Assembly: GCA_020850735.1 (NCBI GenBank)
Contig: JADZEE010000139.1
Location: 30,377 to 94,376, forward strand
DNA: 64,000 bases
Source: Gammaproteobacteria bacterium
GTDB lineage: Bacteria; Pseudomonadota; Gammaproteobacteria; JADZEE01
Direction: 5' to 3'
Positions 37,038 to 46,409 of this stretch are shown here, in pieces (position 1 is the first letter of the stretch; each line of letters begins with the position of its first letter). Position numbers and translations under genes: made by a program. The notes beneath the pieces were generated by a model. The model ran no database searches. It was not told the origin of the DNA and saw only the letters and a program-made list of their open reading frames with translations.

Positions 37038-38534
37038 TCAGCGCGGCTTGAGCTTGAAGCCGATCGCCTTGAGGTAGTCGGCTTCCTCCGCGAGGTCCGC
37101 CCGGCTCAACGGGTGGGCATCCAGCCAGCCGTCCGGGAAACGCAGCTTCAGGGCCGACTCGCGCGCCTCGACAATCACCGGTGGCAACGCGGTGCGTGCG
37201 CGACTGCGGTGCAACACGACGGCGGTTCGCAGCAGCACGATGAGCGCCCGGACGCGGCGCTGCGCATCGTTGGGCAGACCCAAGGAATCCAGCGCCGGGA
37301 GCTTGCGCCGGTGCGCGCGCACGAGCGTGGCGAGCGTGACCTGCTCCCCGCGTGTGAAGCCGGCCAGGTCGAGATTGCGCAGCAGGTAATCGCCGTGCCG
37401 GTGATACTGGCCGTGGCTGATGCACAGACCGATCTCGTGCAGCCGTGCGGCCCAGCGCAGCAGTCGCCCGTCGTCGTCCGGATCGAGCTGCCAGGCAGGG
37501 GCGACCTGCTCGAACAGGGCGTTGGCCGTGGCGGCGACCCGGTCCGCCTGTTCGGCGTCGACGTCGTAGCGGCGTTCGAGATCGGCAACCGTGCGCTCGC
37601 GTACGTCGGCGTCGTGCAGGCGGCCGAGCAGGTCGTACAGCAGACCTTCGCGCAGCGCACCGCTCGAAGCGCGCATGCGATCGATGCCGAGCGATTCAAA
37701 GGCAGCCGCGAGGATCGCGACGCCGCCGGGAAACACCGGTGCGCGTTCCGGGTCCAGACCGTCGAGCGCCAGGGCGTCGACCCGGCCGGCGGCGATGAGG
37801 GCACGCTCCAGCGCCTCAATGGCAGCGGGCGTAATACCCTCGTCACACCAGCCGTGGCGTACGACGATGTCGCGAACGGCGATGATGGTGCCGGAAGCGC
37901 CGATGGCCGAGTCCCAGCCGATCCGACGGTAGGGCTCCTCGATGTGCTCGAACTCCTGGCGGGCCGCGAGGCGGGCCGCGCGCAGCCGCGGCGCATCGAT
38001 CCGGCCGTCCGCAAAGAACTCCTGACTCATGCCGACACAACCGATGTACAGGCTTTCGAGCAGCTCGGGGTCGAATTGACGGCCGAGGATCACCTCGGTG
38101 CTGCCGCCGCCGATGTCCATGACCAGGCGCCGGCCGCCGTTGCCGTCGATGCTGTGCGAAACGCCGAGATAGATGAGACGCGCCTCCTCGGCCCCGGAGA
38201 TGATGTCGATGCGGTGACCGAGCGCCGCCTGGGCACGTACCAGAAATTCGTCGCGGTTGCGGGCCTTGCGCAGCGTGTTGGTGCCGACCGCGCAGACGTT
38301 GTCGGCCGGCACGTCGGCGAGGCGCTGGCCGAAGCGCTGCAGACAGGCGATCGCGCGTTCGATGACCTCGCCACGCAGATGGCTCTGCGCGTCCAGGCCA
38401 CCGGCCAGGCGCACCATCTCCTTCATGCGATCGACCACCTGCAGCCGGCCACCGGCCTGGCGCGCAACGACCATGTGAAAGGAGTTCGAACCGAGGTCGA
38501 CGGCGGTGTAGGTGTCCGGTGTCTCGCGGGCCAT
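37038..38534 (-). CDS. ppx: Exopolyphosphatase, Ppx/GppA family
   Basis: The protein of 498 residues hydrolyses polyphosphate from the end or pppGpp. It has the ASKHA-fold motifs AVDLGSNSFHMVVA at the N-terminus and VMDIGGGSTEVILG near 145, then a C-terminal HD-like helical domain (LHEIGLCISHGQYHRHGDYL, cut here). The ATG at 38534 begins the conserved region. It is convergent with ppk1. Confidence 0.94.
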   Translation of the reverse strand: MARETPDTYTAVDLGSNSFHMVVARQAGGRLQVVDRMKEMVRLAGGLDAQSHLRGEVIERAIACLQRFGQRLADVPADNVCAVGTNTLRKARNRDEFLVRAQAALGHRIDIISGAEEARLIYLGVSHSIDGNGGRRLVMDIGGGSTEVILGRQFDPELLESLYIGCVGMSQEFFADGRIDAPRLRAARLAARQEFEHIEEPYRRIGWDSAIGASGTIIAVRDIVVRHGWCDEGITPAAIEALERALIAAGRVDALALDGLDPERAPVFPGGVAILAAAFESLGIDRMRASSGALREGLLYDLLGRLHDADVRERTVADLERRYDVDAEQADRVAATANALFEQVAPAWQLDPDDDGRLLRWAARLHEIGLCISHGQYHRHGDYLLRNLDLAGFTRGEQVTLATLVRAHRRKLPALDSLGLPNDAQRRVRALIVLLRTAVVLHRSRARTALPPVIVEARESALKLRFPDGWLDAHPLSRADLAEEADYLKAIGFKLKPR

Positions 38535-38693
38535 GGCGTTGCGATTATAGCGGGGTGCAGCCGGCGGTCGGGCGTATACTGGCGGCCCCCGATCGCACCT
38601 GCCGGCGGCGCCGTCAGGGACGTTGCCGCTGCCGTGTCGGTCGGTCCCGGGCACATCGCGGCGCAACGACGCGCAGCGCGCAGGAGACAGCCC

Positions 38694-39116
38694 ATGAGCA
38701 CCGGCGACATCCCCGATCTGGACCCGAAACAGGCTTTCGATCTGCTCGCGAGCCGCCCCGAAGCGCTGCTCCTCGACGTGCGCTCGCGCGTCGAGTACGA
38801 CTACGTCGGCCATCCCGTCGGTGCCCTGCACGTCGCCTGGAAGGAATTTCCGGCCTGGTCCGAGAATCCGGATTTCCTCACCGAGGTGCGCCGCGCCATC
38901 GCCGCGGTACGTCCGGAGCCCGTGGAAGCGGTACCGGTGCTCGCGATCTGCCGCAGTGGCGCCCGCTCGCGCGCCGCCGCCCAGGCGCTCGAGCGCGCCG
39001 GCTTTCGGGAGCTCTACAACGTCGCGGAGGGATTCGAGGGCGACAAGGACGCCGAAAACCACCGCAATACGGTCAATGGCTGGCGCGCGCGCGGCCTGCC
39101 CTGGGAACAGACGTGA
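38694..39116 (+). CDS. Rhodanese-like domain protein
   Basis: This single-domain rhodanese of 140 residues has the catalytic Cys86 in AICRSGARSRAAA, the CH2A-type LLLDVRSRVEYDYVGHP strand and YNVAEGFEGD near the C-terminus. It would transfer sulfane sulfur to a thiol acceptor. AGGAGA lies upstream of the ATG at 38694. It is divergent from ppx. The six-residue loop CRSGAR suggests a sulfur rather than arsenate or phosphate substrate. Confidence 0.9.
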   Translation: MSTGDIPDLDPKQAFDLLASRPEALLLDVRSRVEYDYVGHPVGALHVAWKEFPAWSENPDFLTEVRRAIAAVRPEPVEAVPVLAICRSGARSRAAAQALERAGFRELYNVAEGFEGDKDAENHRNTVNGWRARGLPWEQT

Positions 39117-39143
39117 TCCCGGCCGCGCGGTGAGCACCGCTGC

Positions 39144-39467
39144 TCAGTCCTCACTTGCGCTGCTCTCCTGTGCGCAGCGCCAGCAGCGGTCGAACTGCGG
39201 TTCGAGCAGCTCGCCGCAGTGCGGACACTGCCATGACTGCTGCCGCAGGTGATCGCCGCTGAGCGCTTCCTCGAGGATCCGGCGGGCGCGGTAGGCGTCC
39301 GCGTCGTCGATCACCCAGATCGCCGGCCAGCACTCGGTCAGCGGGATCTCGCCGGCGCCGCCGCCCAAGTATTCGTGACTGGCGATGCAGTTGACGCCGT
39401 GCGCGGCGAGGATGGAACGACAGTAGCCGGCGAGCAGGGGATCGCTGGTCACGTAGACGCGCTGCAT
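39144..39467 (-). CDS. DUF2007-type protein with C-terminal zinc ribbon
   Basis: The product of 107 residues begins MQRVYVTSDPLLAGYCRSIL and continues GVNCIASHEYLGGGAGEIP and WVIDDADAYRARRILEEAL, the DUF2007 pattern. The C-terminus has CPHCGELLEPQFDRCWRCAQ, a two-CxxC zinc ribbon that may bind zinc. Function is unknown; a signalling or regulatory role has been proposed for the family. It is convergent with the rhodanese gene and follows the DUF1232 gene by 23 bp. Confidence 0.85.
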   Translation of the reverse strand: MQRVYVTSDPLLAGYCRSILAAHGVNCIASHEYLGGGAGEIPLTECWPAIWVIDDADAYRARRILEEALSGDHLRQQSWQCPHCGELLEPQFDRCWRCAQESSASED

Positions 39468-39490
39468 CGTCGCGATCCGCCTGCCCGCGC

Positions 39491-39874
39491 TCAGCCCCGT
39501 GGACCGAACCAGGCGTCGGCGTGACGTGCGGCGCGGGCGCGGATAGCCGGCGTGATGCTGCGCGCGACGGCCGTCAGAGCGACGCCGAGCACGACGAGAT
39601 CGTCGCTGTAGCCGAGCACCGGGGTAAGATCGGGTATCGCGTCGATCAGGCTGATGAAGTAGCCGAGCGAACCGACGATGACCGCGCGCGCCCAGGCGGG
39701 CGTGGCCGGCGAGCGGGCGGCGAAGTAAAGCTGCAGGACGCGCTCCACGACCTCGCGGCCCGCCACCCGGGCGTAGCGACGTAACTTGTCCCGTAGTCGC
39801 CCCGGCGAGTAGGCGCCTGCGTGGGCGCGTGCCGCCGTAAGGGCAACGAGTTCGCTGGTGGTACCGTGGTTCAT
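39491..39874 (-). CDS. YkvA-like DUF1232 membrane protein
   Basis: The protein of 127 residues has the DUF1232 signature SLGYFISLIDAIPDLTPVLG followed by YSDDLVVLGVAL, with Asp/Pro residues embedded in a hydrophobic stretch (about 68-101). Function is unknown. The ATG at 39874 is just beyond an AT-poor region and has no good ribosome site. It lies upstream of the DUF2007 gene and diverges from typA. Confidence 0.85.
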   Translation of the reverse strand: MNHGTTSELVALTAARAHAGAYSPGRLRDKLRRYARVAGREVVERVLQLYFAARSPATPAWARAVIVGSLGYFISLIDAIPDLTPVLGYSDDLVVLGVALTAVARSITPAIRARAARHADAWFGPRG

Positions 39875-39974
39875 CGTTTCGCAGGCCCGGCAGCGTCGCG
39901 GTGCCAGGGAGCATTACAGCGCACCGTGGACCCGCCCGGCAACGGCGGGCGGTGTCCGTGACCGGCAAAACCGC

Positions 39975-39980
39975 TACAAT
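39975..39980 (+). promoter_or_regulatory. Probable -10 element of typA
   Basis: TACAAT in the context CCGCTACAATGGCACG lies 86 bases before the typA ATG. No good -35 hexamer is visible at 16-18 bases, so support is limited. Confidence 0.35.
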
Positions 39981-40065
39981 GGCACGTTTAGCCGCTTCCC
40001 GCGGCTCCCGGGCAAGCCGGTTTCGCCACCCCTGTCCGGCCGCCCGACGGTCCGTCCCAGCCACC

Positions 40066-41892
40066 ATGATTGAATCCATACGCAACATCGCCATCGTCGC
40101 CCACGTCGACCATGGCAAGACCACGCTCGTCGATCGCCTGCTGCAGCAGTCCGGATCGCTCGACAGACGCGCGCCGGTGCAGGAACGCATGCTCGATTCC
40201 AACGATCTGGAACGCGAGCGCGGGATCACGATCCTCGCCAAGAACACCACGATCCGCTGGCGCGACTACCGCATCAACATCGTCGACACGCCGGGGCACG
40301 CCGACTTCGGCGGCGAGGTGGAACGCATCCTGTCGATGGTCGACGCGGTGCTGCTGCTGGTGGATGCCGTCGACGGCCCGATGCCGCAGACGCGGTTCGT
40401 GACCCAGAAGGCCTTCGCCCGCGGGCTGCGCCCGATCGTGGTCATCAACAAAGTCGATCGCCCGGGCGCGCGGCCGGACTGGGTGCTGAACCAGACTTTC
40501 GACCTGTTCGACCGCTTGGGCGCGACCGACGCGCAGCTCGATTTTCCGGTCGTATACACCTCGGCGCTGCTGGGTTACGCGGGACTGGAACCGGAGGTAC
40601 GCGACGGCGACATGACGGCGCTGTTCGAGGCGATCGTTACCCACGTCCGCCCACCTGTGGTCGATGCGCAAGGTCCGCTGCAGATGCAGGTGAGCTCGCT
40701 CGATTACTCGAATTATGTCGGCACTATCGGCATCGGGCGCATCACGCGCGGACGGATTCGTCGCAACATGAACGTCGCCGTGATCGATCGGCACGGCGAC
40801 CGGCGCAATGCGCGCGTGCTGCAGGTACTCGGCTTCATCGGCCTGCAACGGGTCGAACTCGAGGAGGCAAGCGCGGGCGACATCATCGCCGTCACCGGGG
40901 TGGATGGCATCCACATTTCGGACACGCTGTGCGATCCGTCCGCGCCGCAGGCGCTGCCGGCGCTCGCGGTGGATGAGCCGACCGTGCAAATGCACTTCTG
41001 CGTGAACGACTCGCCGCTCGCCGGTCGCGAGGGCAAGTACCTCACCAGCCGCCAGATCAAGGAACGGCTCGAGCGTGAGCTCGAACACAACGTCGCCCTG
41101 AGGGTGACCGCGACCGAGGACGCCAACACCTTCCTGGTATCAGGTCGCGGCGAGCTGCACCTGGCAATCCTGATCGAGACCATGCGCCGGGAAGGCTATG
41201 AGGTCGCGGTGGGCCGCCCGAAACCGATCTACCGCCAGATCGGCGGGACCCTTTGCGAGCCGTTCGAGCAACTCGTCGTCGACCTCGAGGAGGCCTACCA
41301 GGGGACGATCATGGAACGCCTGGCCGAACGCAAGGGCGAGCTGCGCGACATCGTGACGGACGGCCAGGGCAGAGTGCGGCTCGAATACCGCATACCCGCG
41401 CGTGGAATCATCGGCCTGCGCACCGAATTCCTCACCGCCACCTGCGGCACCGGACTCATGTATCACACCTTCGAGGACTACGGTCCGGTGAAAGTCGGCG
41501 AGATCGGCCAGCGCAGCAACGGCGTGCTCGTGTCCAACGGTCCCGGCCGCAGCCTCGCTTTCGCCTTGTTCAACCTCCAGGAGCGCGGGCGCCTGTGCGT
41601 CGGCCCGGGCGAAGACGTGTACGAGGGCATGATCATCGGCGTTCACACGCGTGGTAACGACCTGGTCGTGAACCCGATGAAGGCCAAGCAGCTCACCAAC
41701 GTGCGCGCCGCCATGAACGACGAGAACGTCCTGCTGAACTCGCCCCTCAAGCTCGATCTGGACCAGGCGCTGGAGTTCATCGATGACGACGAGCTGGTGG
41801 AGGTGACCCCGAAGTCCATCCGCCTGCGCAAACGGTTTCTCAAGGAACACGAGCGCCGGCGCGCCGCGCGGATCGCCGAAGCCGCGGTCTGA
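40066..41892 (+). CDS. typA: Translational GTPase TypA/BipA
   Basis: This 608-residue GTPase binds the ribosome and aids 50S assembly and stress adaptation. It has G1 AHVDHGKTT at 13-21, the switch motif ERERGITI, G3 [15 protein letters not shown]4 [10 protein letters not shown], and the BipA C-terminal domain ([26 protein letters not shown]). The ATG at 40066 begins the conserved [17 protein letters not shown]. It is convergent with hpaR, 14 bp away. Confidence 0.97.
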   Translation: MIESIRNIAIVAHVDHGKTTLVDRLLQQSGSLDRRAPVQERMLDSNDLERERGITILAKNTTIRWRDYRINIVDTPGHADFGGEVERILSMVDAVLLLVDAVDGPMPQTRFVTQKAFARGLRPIVVINKVDRPGARPDWVLNQTFDLFDRLGATDAQLDFPVVYTSALLGYAGLEPEVRDGDMTALFEAIVTHVRPPVVDAQGPLQMQVSSLDYSNYVGTIGIGRITRGRIRRNMNVAVIDRHGDRRNARVLQVLGFIGLQRVELEEASAGDIIAVTGVDGIHISDTLCDPSAPQALPALAVDEPTVQMHFCVNDSPLAGREGKYLTSRQIKERLERELEHNVALRVTATEDANTFLVSGRGELHLAILIETMRREGYEVAVGRPKPIYRQIGGTLCEPFEQLVVDLEEAYQGTIMERLAERKGELRDIVTDGQGRVRLEYRIPARGIIGLRTEFLTATCGTGLMYHTFEDYGPVKVGEIGQRSNGVLVSNGPGRSLAFALFNLQERGRLCVGPGEDVYEGMIIGVHTRGNDLVVNPMKAKQLTNVRAAMNDENVLLNSPLKLDLDQALEFIDDDELVEVTPKSIRLRKRFLKEHERRRAARIAEAAV

Positions 41893-41906
41893 CGCCGGCC
41901 GCCGGT

Positions 41907-42371
41907 TCAACCGGCAACGCCGTCGTCCGCGCGCGGCGCTGCGTCGAATCGCATGGCCAGCACCCGATCCAGGTTGTCGTACAGGTCGGCCACCAGCTCG
42001 CTGCCGAGCGCCTGTTCGAGCTGCGCGTAGCGCGCTTCGATGAGCGGCGCGATGCGCCGGATCAGCGCCTTGCAGCGATGCGTCGTCGCGACCAGCAGAC
42101 GGCGCTGATCCGCCGGCGAGCGGCGCCTCTCGACCAGACCCATCTGTTCCAGCCTGGTGAGCACCCCGGTCAGGCTTGGCTTGAGGATCTGACACTGCGC
42201 GGCGACCTGCCAGGATTCGAGCTCGTCGTGTTCGTCCAGGAACCGGATCACCCGCCATTGCTGCTCGGTCAGACCGTGGCGCGTCAGGATGGGGCGGAAT
42301 TGCGCGAGCACCGCTTCGCGCGCCTGCAGCAGCATGAGGGGCAGATTGCGGTGGTGCAGCAGTCGGGTCAT
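41907..42371 (-). CDS. hpaR: HpaR-like MarR-family repressor of the homoprotocatechuate operon
   Basis: This MarR-fold protein of 154 residues has the winged helix with LESWQVAAQCQILKPSLTGVL (recognition helix) and the wing LVERRRSPADQRRLLV. In E. coli, HpaR represses the hpa meta-cleavage operon and is released by hydroxyphenylacetates. Here it diverges from the hpa genes across a 102-bp gap holding a promoter and palindrome, so the same role is very likely. It may also repress itself. Confidence 0.92.
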   Translation of the reverse strand: MTRLLHHRNLPLMLLQAREAVLAQFRPILTRHGLTEQQWRVIRFLDEHDELESWQVAAQCQILKPSLTGVLTRLEQMGLVERRRSPADQRRLLVATTHRCKALIRRIAPLIEARYAQLEQALGSELVADLYDNLDRVLAMRFDAAPRADDGVAG

Positions 42372-42419
42372 CGATGCGCTTGCGCGCCGCTACCGAAAGC
42401 CGGCGGAGGGCGGTCGCGA

Positions 42420-42448
42420 TTGACACGTTACCATATTGCCCATACGCT
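42420..42448 (+). promoter_or_regulatory. Sigma-70 promoter of the hpa operon
   Basis: TTGACA (42420-42425), a 17-bp spacer and TACGCT (42443-42448) give a strong housekeeping promoter. The start would be near 42455, which makes an ATG at 42456 unusable with a leader and supports the ATG at 42474 for hpaG1. Confidence 0.75.
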
Positions 42449-42449
42449 C

Positions 42450-42463
42450 GTGAACATGTTAAC
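42450..42463. promoter_or_regulatory. Probable HpaR operator
   Basis: GTGAACATGTTAAC is a near-perfect palindrome (12 of 14 positions) centred on CATG, directly over the predicted transcription start of the hpa operon. A MarR dimer bound there would block initiation. Confidence 0.6.
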
Positions 42464-42473
42464 GAATACCGCG

Positions 42474-43250
42474 ATGGCCGGTGATTGCACGCGCAGCGCG
42501 CGGATCGTGCTCGGCGGCGCCATGGTCGCGGCCGAGGTGGATGCCGCGGGTGAGGTCGTGGCCGCAGGCCGGCACATCCCCGCGGCCGAGGTGCTGTGGG
42601 CGCCGGCGACCACGGGGCTGGTCTACGGCTGCGTGCTGAACGATCCGGACTCCCTGGCGGCGCTGGGCAGCGCGCTCGAGGCGCCGCCGTACCGGCAGCC
42701 GCCGCAGGCGCCGGTGCTGTACATCAAGCCCTGGAATACGCACGCCGGCCACGCAGCCACGATCAACCTGCCCGCCGGCGCGACCACCGTGGATGTGCGG
42801 GGGACGCTCGGTATCGTCATGGCCGATACGGCCACACGAGTGTCCGCGGCGGCGGCCCTGGCGCACGTCGCCGGCTACACGGTCGTTTGCGATCTGAGCC
42901 TGCCGCAGGCGAACCTGCACCGCCCGGCGATCCGTGAGCAATGCTTCGACGGGGCCTGTCCGATCGGTCCCTGGGTGGTCGGTCGCGCCGCCGTGCCCGA
43001 TCCGGGCGGCCTGATCGTACGGGTGTTCGTCAACGACGAGCTGCGGCAGGAACGAGCGCTCGCGGGGCTGGTCCGGCCGGTGGACCGGCTCATCGCCGAC
43101 GTCACCGGGTTCATGAGCCTGGCCGCGGGCGAGGTCCTGCTCGCCGGGGTGCCATTGCGCGCGCCGCGGGCCGCTGTCGGCGATCGCGTCGCGGTGGAGA
43201 TCCCCGGCATCGGCAGGCTCGAGTGCCGTATCGCGAGCGGGCCGGCGTGA
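42474..43250 (+). CDS. hpaG: Homoprotocatechuate pathway isomerase/decarboxylase subunit, HpaG N-terminal type
   Basis: This 258-residue fumarylacetoacetate-hydrolase-fold protein corresponds to the N-terminal half of E. coli HpaG. It has YIKPWNTHAGHAATINLP and LGIVMADTATRVS and AGYTVVCDLSLPQ, read in short parts, but the metal-binding acidic triad is clearer in its partner. HpaG decarboxylates 5-oxo-pent-3-ene-1,2,5-tricarboxylate and isomerises the product. Here the two halves are separate genes. The start at 42474 fits the promoter; it overlaps hpaG2 by GTGA. Confidence 0.88.
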   Translation: MAGDCTRSARIVLGGAMVAAEVDAAGEVVAAGRHIPAAEVLWAPATTGLVYGCVLNDPDSLAALGSALEAPPYRQPPQAPVLYIKPWNTHAGHAATINLPAGATTVDVRGTLGIVMADTATRVSAAAALAHVAGYTVVCDLSLPQANLHRPAIREQCFDGACPIGPWVVGRAAVPDPGGLIVRVFVNDELRQERALAGLVRPVDRLIADVTGFMSLAAGEVLLAGVPLRAPRAAVGDRVAVEIPGIGRLECRIASGPA

Positions 43251-44023
43251 AGCGCGCGCGCGTCGCCTATGACGGCTCGGTACACCTCGCGCGCGCCGAG
43301 GGCGAGGGCCTGCGCCTCACCGACGGTCGCTGGCTGCGCGAAGAGCAGGTCGTGTGGTTGCCGCCGGTGGAGCCGCGCACGGTATTCGCGCTCGGCCTGA
43401 ACTACGCCGACCACGCCAGCGAGCTCGCGTTCGATCCGCCGGCGGCGCCGCTGGTGTTCCTGAAGGGCCCGAACACCTTCGTCGGCCATCGCGCCCGCAC
43501 GCGCCGGCCGGCGGACGTCACGTTCATGCATTACGAATGCGAGCTCGCGGTGGTGCTGGGCCGTCACGGCCGGCGGATCGCGCGCGCCGACGCCTGGGAG
43601 CACGTGGCCGGTTACACGGTGGCCAACGATTACGCCATCCGCGATTATCTGGAGAACTACTACCGGCCCAACCTGCGGGTGAAGAATCGCGACGGTCATA
43701 CGCCGCTCGGCCCGTGGCTGGTGGATCGCGACGACGTGCCCGATCCGGACCGGCTGGCATTGCGTACCTGGGTGAACGGCGAGCTGGTGCAGGAGGGCAA
43801 CAGCGCCGACATGATCTTCGACATCCCCACGCTGATCGCGTGGCTGTCGGAATTCATGACCCTGTCGCCCGGAGACATGATCCTCACCGGGACGCCCGAG
43901 GGCCTGCGCAACGTACTGCCCGGAGACGAGGTGGTGACCGAGATCGCAGGCGTCGGCCGGTTGCTCAACACGGTGGTCGGCGACGACGAGTATGGCGCGC
44001 CAGCGCAACGGGACGGACCATGA
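43247..44023 (+). CDS. hpaG: Homoprotocatechuate pathway isomerase/decarboxylase subunit, HpaG C-terminal type
   Basis: This 258-residue FAA-hydrolase-fold protein has the full active site: ALGLNYADHASELAF, FLKGPNTFVGH, YECELAVVLGRHGRRI with the metal-binding Glu pair, and AGYTVANDYAIRDYL. The C-terminal MILTGTPEGLRNVLPGD is typical. It decarboxylates and isomerises the ring-cleavage intermediate after HpaE/HpaF. It starts at a GTG overlapping the hpaG1 stop, and its own stop overlaps the hpaE ATG, so translation of all three is coupled. Confidence 0.92.
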   Translation: MKRARVAYDGSVHLARAEGEGLRLTDGRWLREEQVVWLPPVEPRTVFALGLNYADHASELAFDPPAAPLVFLKGPNTFVGHRARTRRPADVTFMHYECELAVVLGRHGRRIARADAWEHVAGYTVANDYAIRDYLENYYRPNLRVKNRDGHTPLGPWLVDRDDVPDPDRLALRTWVNGELVQEGNSADMIFDIPTLIAWLSEFMTLSPGDMILTGTPEGLRNVLPGDEVVTEIAGVGRLLNTVVGDDEYGAPAQRDGP

Positions 44024-45477
44024 TCAAGCATCTCATCAACGGCGAGAAAGTCGGTAGTCGCGAGACTTTCGAGAACCTCAATCCGGCCACCGGCGCGGTG
44101 ATCGATATCGTCGCGAGCGGCGCCGAAGCCGAAGTCAACGCCGCCGTCGCGGCCGCGAAGGCCGCGTTTCCTGCCTGGGCGGCCAGACCGGCCGCCGAAC
44201 GCGCGCGGCTGATGCGTCGGCTCGGCGACCTCATCGCTGCCAACGTCGCGCCCATCGCCGAGCTCGAGAGCGAGGACACCGGCCAGGTCATCGCCCAGAC
44301 CGGCAAGGCCCTGATCCCGCGCGCGGCCGAGAACTTCTACTACTTCGCCGAGATGTGCACGCGCATGGATGGCGAGTGCTATCCGGCCGACGACACCCAT
44401 CTCAATTACACCCTGTATCAACCGGTCGGCGTGTGTGCGCTCATCTCGCCCTGGAACGTGCCGTTCATGACCGCGACCTGGAAGGTCGCACCCTGCCTTG
44501 CGCTCGGCAATACCGCCGTGCTGAAGATGTCCGAGCTTTCGCCCATGACCGCCGACCGGCTCGGTGATCTGGCGCTAGAGGCCGGGATCCCGGCCGGAGT
44601 GCTCAACATCGTGCACGGCTACGGCGCCAGCGCCGGCGACGCGCTGGTGCGTCATCCCGACGTACGCTCGATCTCGTTCACCGGCAGCACGGCGACCGGC
44701 AACCGCATCATCTCGCGCGCGGGACTGAAGAAGTACTCGATGGAGCTCGGCGGCAAGTCGCCGTTCGTGATCTTCGACGATGCCGATCGCGAACGCGCGC
44801 TGGACGCCGCAGTGTTCATGATCTTCTCCAACAACGGCGAGCGTTGCACGGCCGGCTCGCGCATCATCGTCCAGGCCAGCATCTATGACGAGCTGGTCGG
44901 ACGCTTCGCCGCCCGCGCGCGCAGGCTGACGGTCGGCGATCCCATGGACGAGGCCACCGTCATCGGGCCGATGATCAGCCGCGGGCACCTGGAAAAAGTC
45001 ACCGGCTACATCGAAAAAGGCGTCGCCGAGGGGGCCGAGCTGGTGTGTGGCGGTGGTACGCCCCGGGGTCTGGACGCGCGCTTCGCCGGCGGGTATTTCA
45101 TCGAACCGACGGTCTTCGCGCAGGTCGACAACCGGATGAGCATCGCCCAGGACGAGATCTTCGGTCCAGTGGCCTGCCTCATCCGCTTCCAGGACGAGCA
45201 GGAAGCGCTCGCCATCGCCAACGACGTCGCGTACGGCCTGTCGTCGTACGTGTTCACGGAGAACACCGGCCGCGCGCTGCGCATGGCGCGCGGGATCGAG
45301 TCTGGCATGGTGTTCGTCAACAGCCAGAACGTGCGCGATCTGCGCCAACCGTTCGGCGGTGTCAAGGCGTCCGGCGTAGGCCGCGAGGGCAGTCACTACA
45401 GCTTCGAGGTATACGCGGAGATCAAGAACGTGTGCGTGTCTCTCGGGAGCCACCACATCCCCCGCTGGGGCGCGTGA
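44020..45477 (+). CDS. hpaE: 5-carboxymethyl-2-hydroxymuconate semialdehyde dehydrogenase
   Basis: This 485-residue aldehyde dehydrogenase oxidises the semialdehyde made by HpaD, with NAD. It has SPWNVPFM, FTGSTATG, the catalytic Glu in MELGGKSP and the catalytic Cys in NNGERCTAGSR. IKHLINGEKVGSRETFENLNPATG at the N-terminus, cut here, is typical of HpaE. Position between hpaG and hpaD settles the assignment. Confidence 0.95.
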   Translation: MIKHLINGEKVGSRETFENLNPATGAVIDIVASGAEAEVNAAVAAAKAAFPAWAARPAAERARLMRRLGDLIAANVAPIAELESEDTGQVIAQTGKALIPRAAENFYYFAEMCTRMDGECYPADDTHLNYTLYQPVGVCALISPWNVPFMTATWKVAPCLALGNTAVLKMSELSPMTADRLGDLALEAGIPAGVLNIVHGYGASAGDALVRHPDVRSISFTGSTATGNRIISRAGLKKYSMELGGKSPFVIFDDADRERALDAAVFMIFSNNGERCTAGSRIIVQASIYDELVGRFAARARRLTVGDPMDEATVIGPMISRGHLEKVTGYIEKGVAEGAELVCGGGTPRGLDARFAGGYFIEPTVFAQVDNRMSIAQDEIFGPVACLIRFQDEQEALAIANDVAYGLSSYVFTENTGRALRMARGIESGMVFVNSQNVRDLRQPFGGVKASGVGREGSHYSFEVYAEIKNVCVSLGSHHIPRWGA

Positions 45478-45516
45478 CCGCGGGCGCGCCGCACGCAGCC
45501 AGGGAGCACAGTCGCA

Positions 45517-46371
45517 ATGGGAAAACTCGCGCTCGCCGCCAAGATCACCCACGTCCCGTCGATGTACCTGTCCGAGCTGCCGGGCAGGCATCAAGGCTGT
45601 CGAGACGCCGCCATCGCCGGCCACCGCGAAATCGGCCGGCGCTGTCGCGAACTGGGTGTGGACACCATCGTCGTATTCGACGTGCACTGGCTGGTGAACG
45701 CCGGCTATCACATCAACTGTTACGAGCGCTTCAGGGGCGTATACACCAGCAACGAGCTGCCGCATTTCATCAAGGACATGCCTTACGAGTACCCCGGCAA
45801 CCCGGCGCTCGGTCGGCTCATCGCCGAGCACGCGAACGCGGCCGGCGTTCACACCCGCGCGCACGAGGTGGCGAGCCTCGATCTGGAGTACGGAACGCTC
45901 GTACCCATGCGCTACATGAACGCGGACCAGCATTTCAAGGTCGTTTCGGTCGCGGCCTGGTGCGCCTGGCACGCGCTCGAAGACAGCCGCCGCTTCGGCG
46001 CCGCGGTCGTGGAGGCGATCGAGCACAGTGACTGCACGGTGGCCATCTTCGCCAGCGGCTCGCTGTCGCACCGGTTCAACGACAACGGCAGCCCGGAAGA
46101 GGCGATTTTCCGCATCAGCGATCCCTATTTCGAACAGGTCGACCAACGCGTCGTCGAGCTGTGGCGGCGCGGCGATTTCGAGACCTTCTGCGCGATGCTG
46201 CCGACCTACGCCGTGAGCTGCCACGGCGAGGGCGGCATGCACGACACGGCCATGCTGCTCGGCGCGCTCGGCTGGGACCGCTACCGCGGCCGGGTGGAGG
46301 TGATTACGGACTATTTTCCGAGCTCGGGGACCGGACAGATCAACGCGATCTTTCCGCTGCCGCAGCGCTGA
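45517..46371 (+). CDS. hpaD: 3,4-dihydroxyphenylacetate 2,3-dioxygenase
   Basis: This 284-residue protein is a class III (LigB-type) extradiol dioxygenase, the E. coli HpaD kind, not the unrelated vicinal-oxygen-chelate kind. It has AKITHVPSMYLSELPGRHQG with the metal His, IVVFDVHWLVNAGYHIN, and FASGSLSHRFNDNG. Ferrous iron binds the His and Glu ligands and opens homoprotocatechuate in the meta position. AGGGAG lies upstream of the ATG. It is the ring-cleaving enzyme of the operon. Confidence 0.95.
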   Translation: MGKLALAAKITHVPSMYLSELPGRHQGCRDAAIAGHREIGRRCRELGVDTIVVFDVHWLVNAGYHINCYERFRGVYTSNELPHFIKDMPYEYPGNPALGRLIAEHANAAGVHTRAHEVASLDLEYGTLVPMRYMNADQHFKVVSVAAWCAWHALEDSRRFGAAVVEAIEHSDCTVAIFASGSLSHRFNDNGSPEEAIFRISDPYFEQVDQRVVELWRRGDFETFCAMLPTYAVSCHGEGGMHDTAMLLGALGWDRYRGRVEVITDYFPSSGTGQINAIFPLPQR

Positions 46372-46409
46372 GGCGGGCCGCGGGCGCTGCACGACGGGAG
46401 ACCGGAGCG

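Noticed and set aside
38544..38549. TATAAT on the minus strand as the ppx -10 element
   Set aside because: It lies only 10 bases before the ATG, which would give an almost leaderless message, and no -35 hexamer is present at the right distance.
39870..39892. GTTTCGCAGGC near the DUF1232 start as another end of the palindromic element
   Set aside because: The match is short and imperfect, and it lies at a gene start rather than a gene end.
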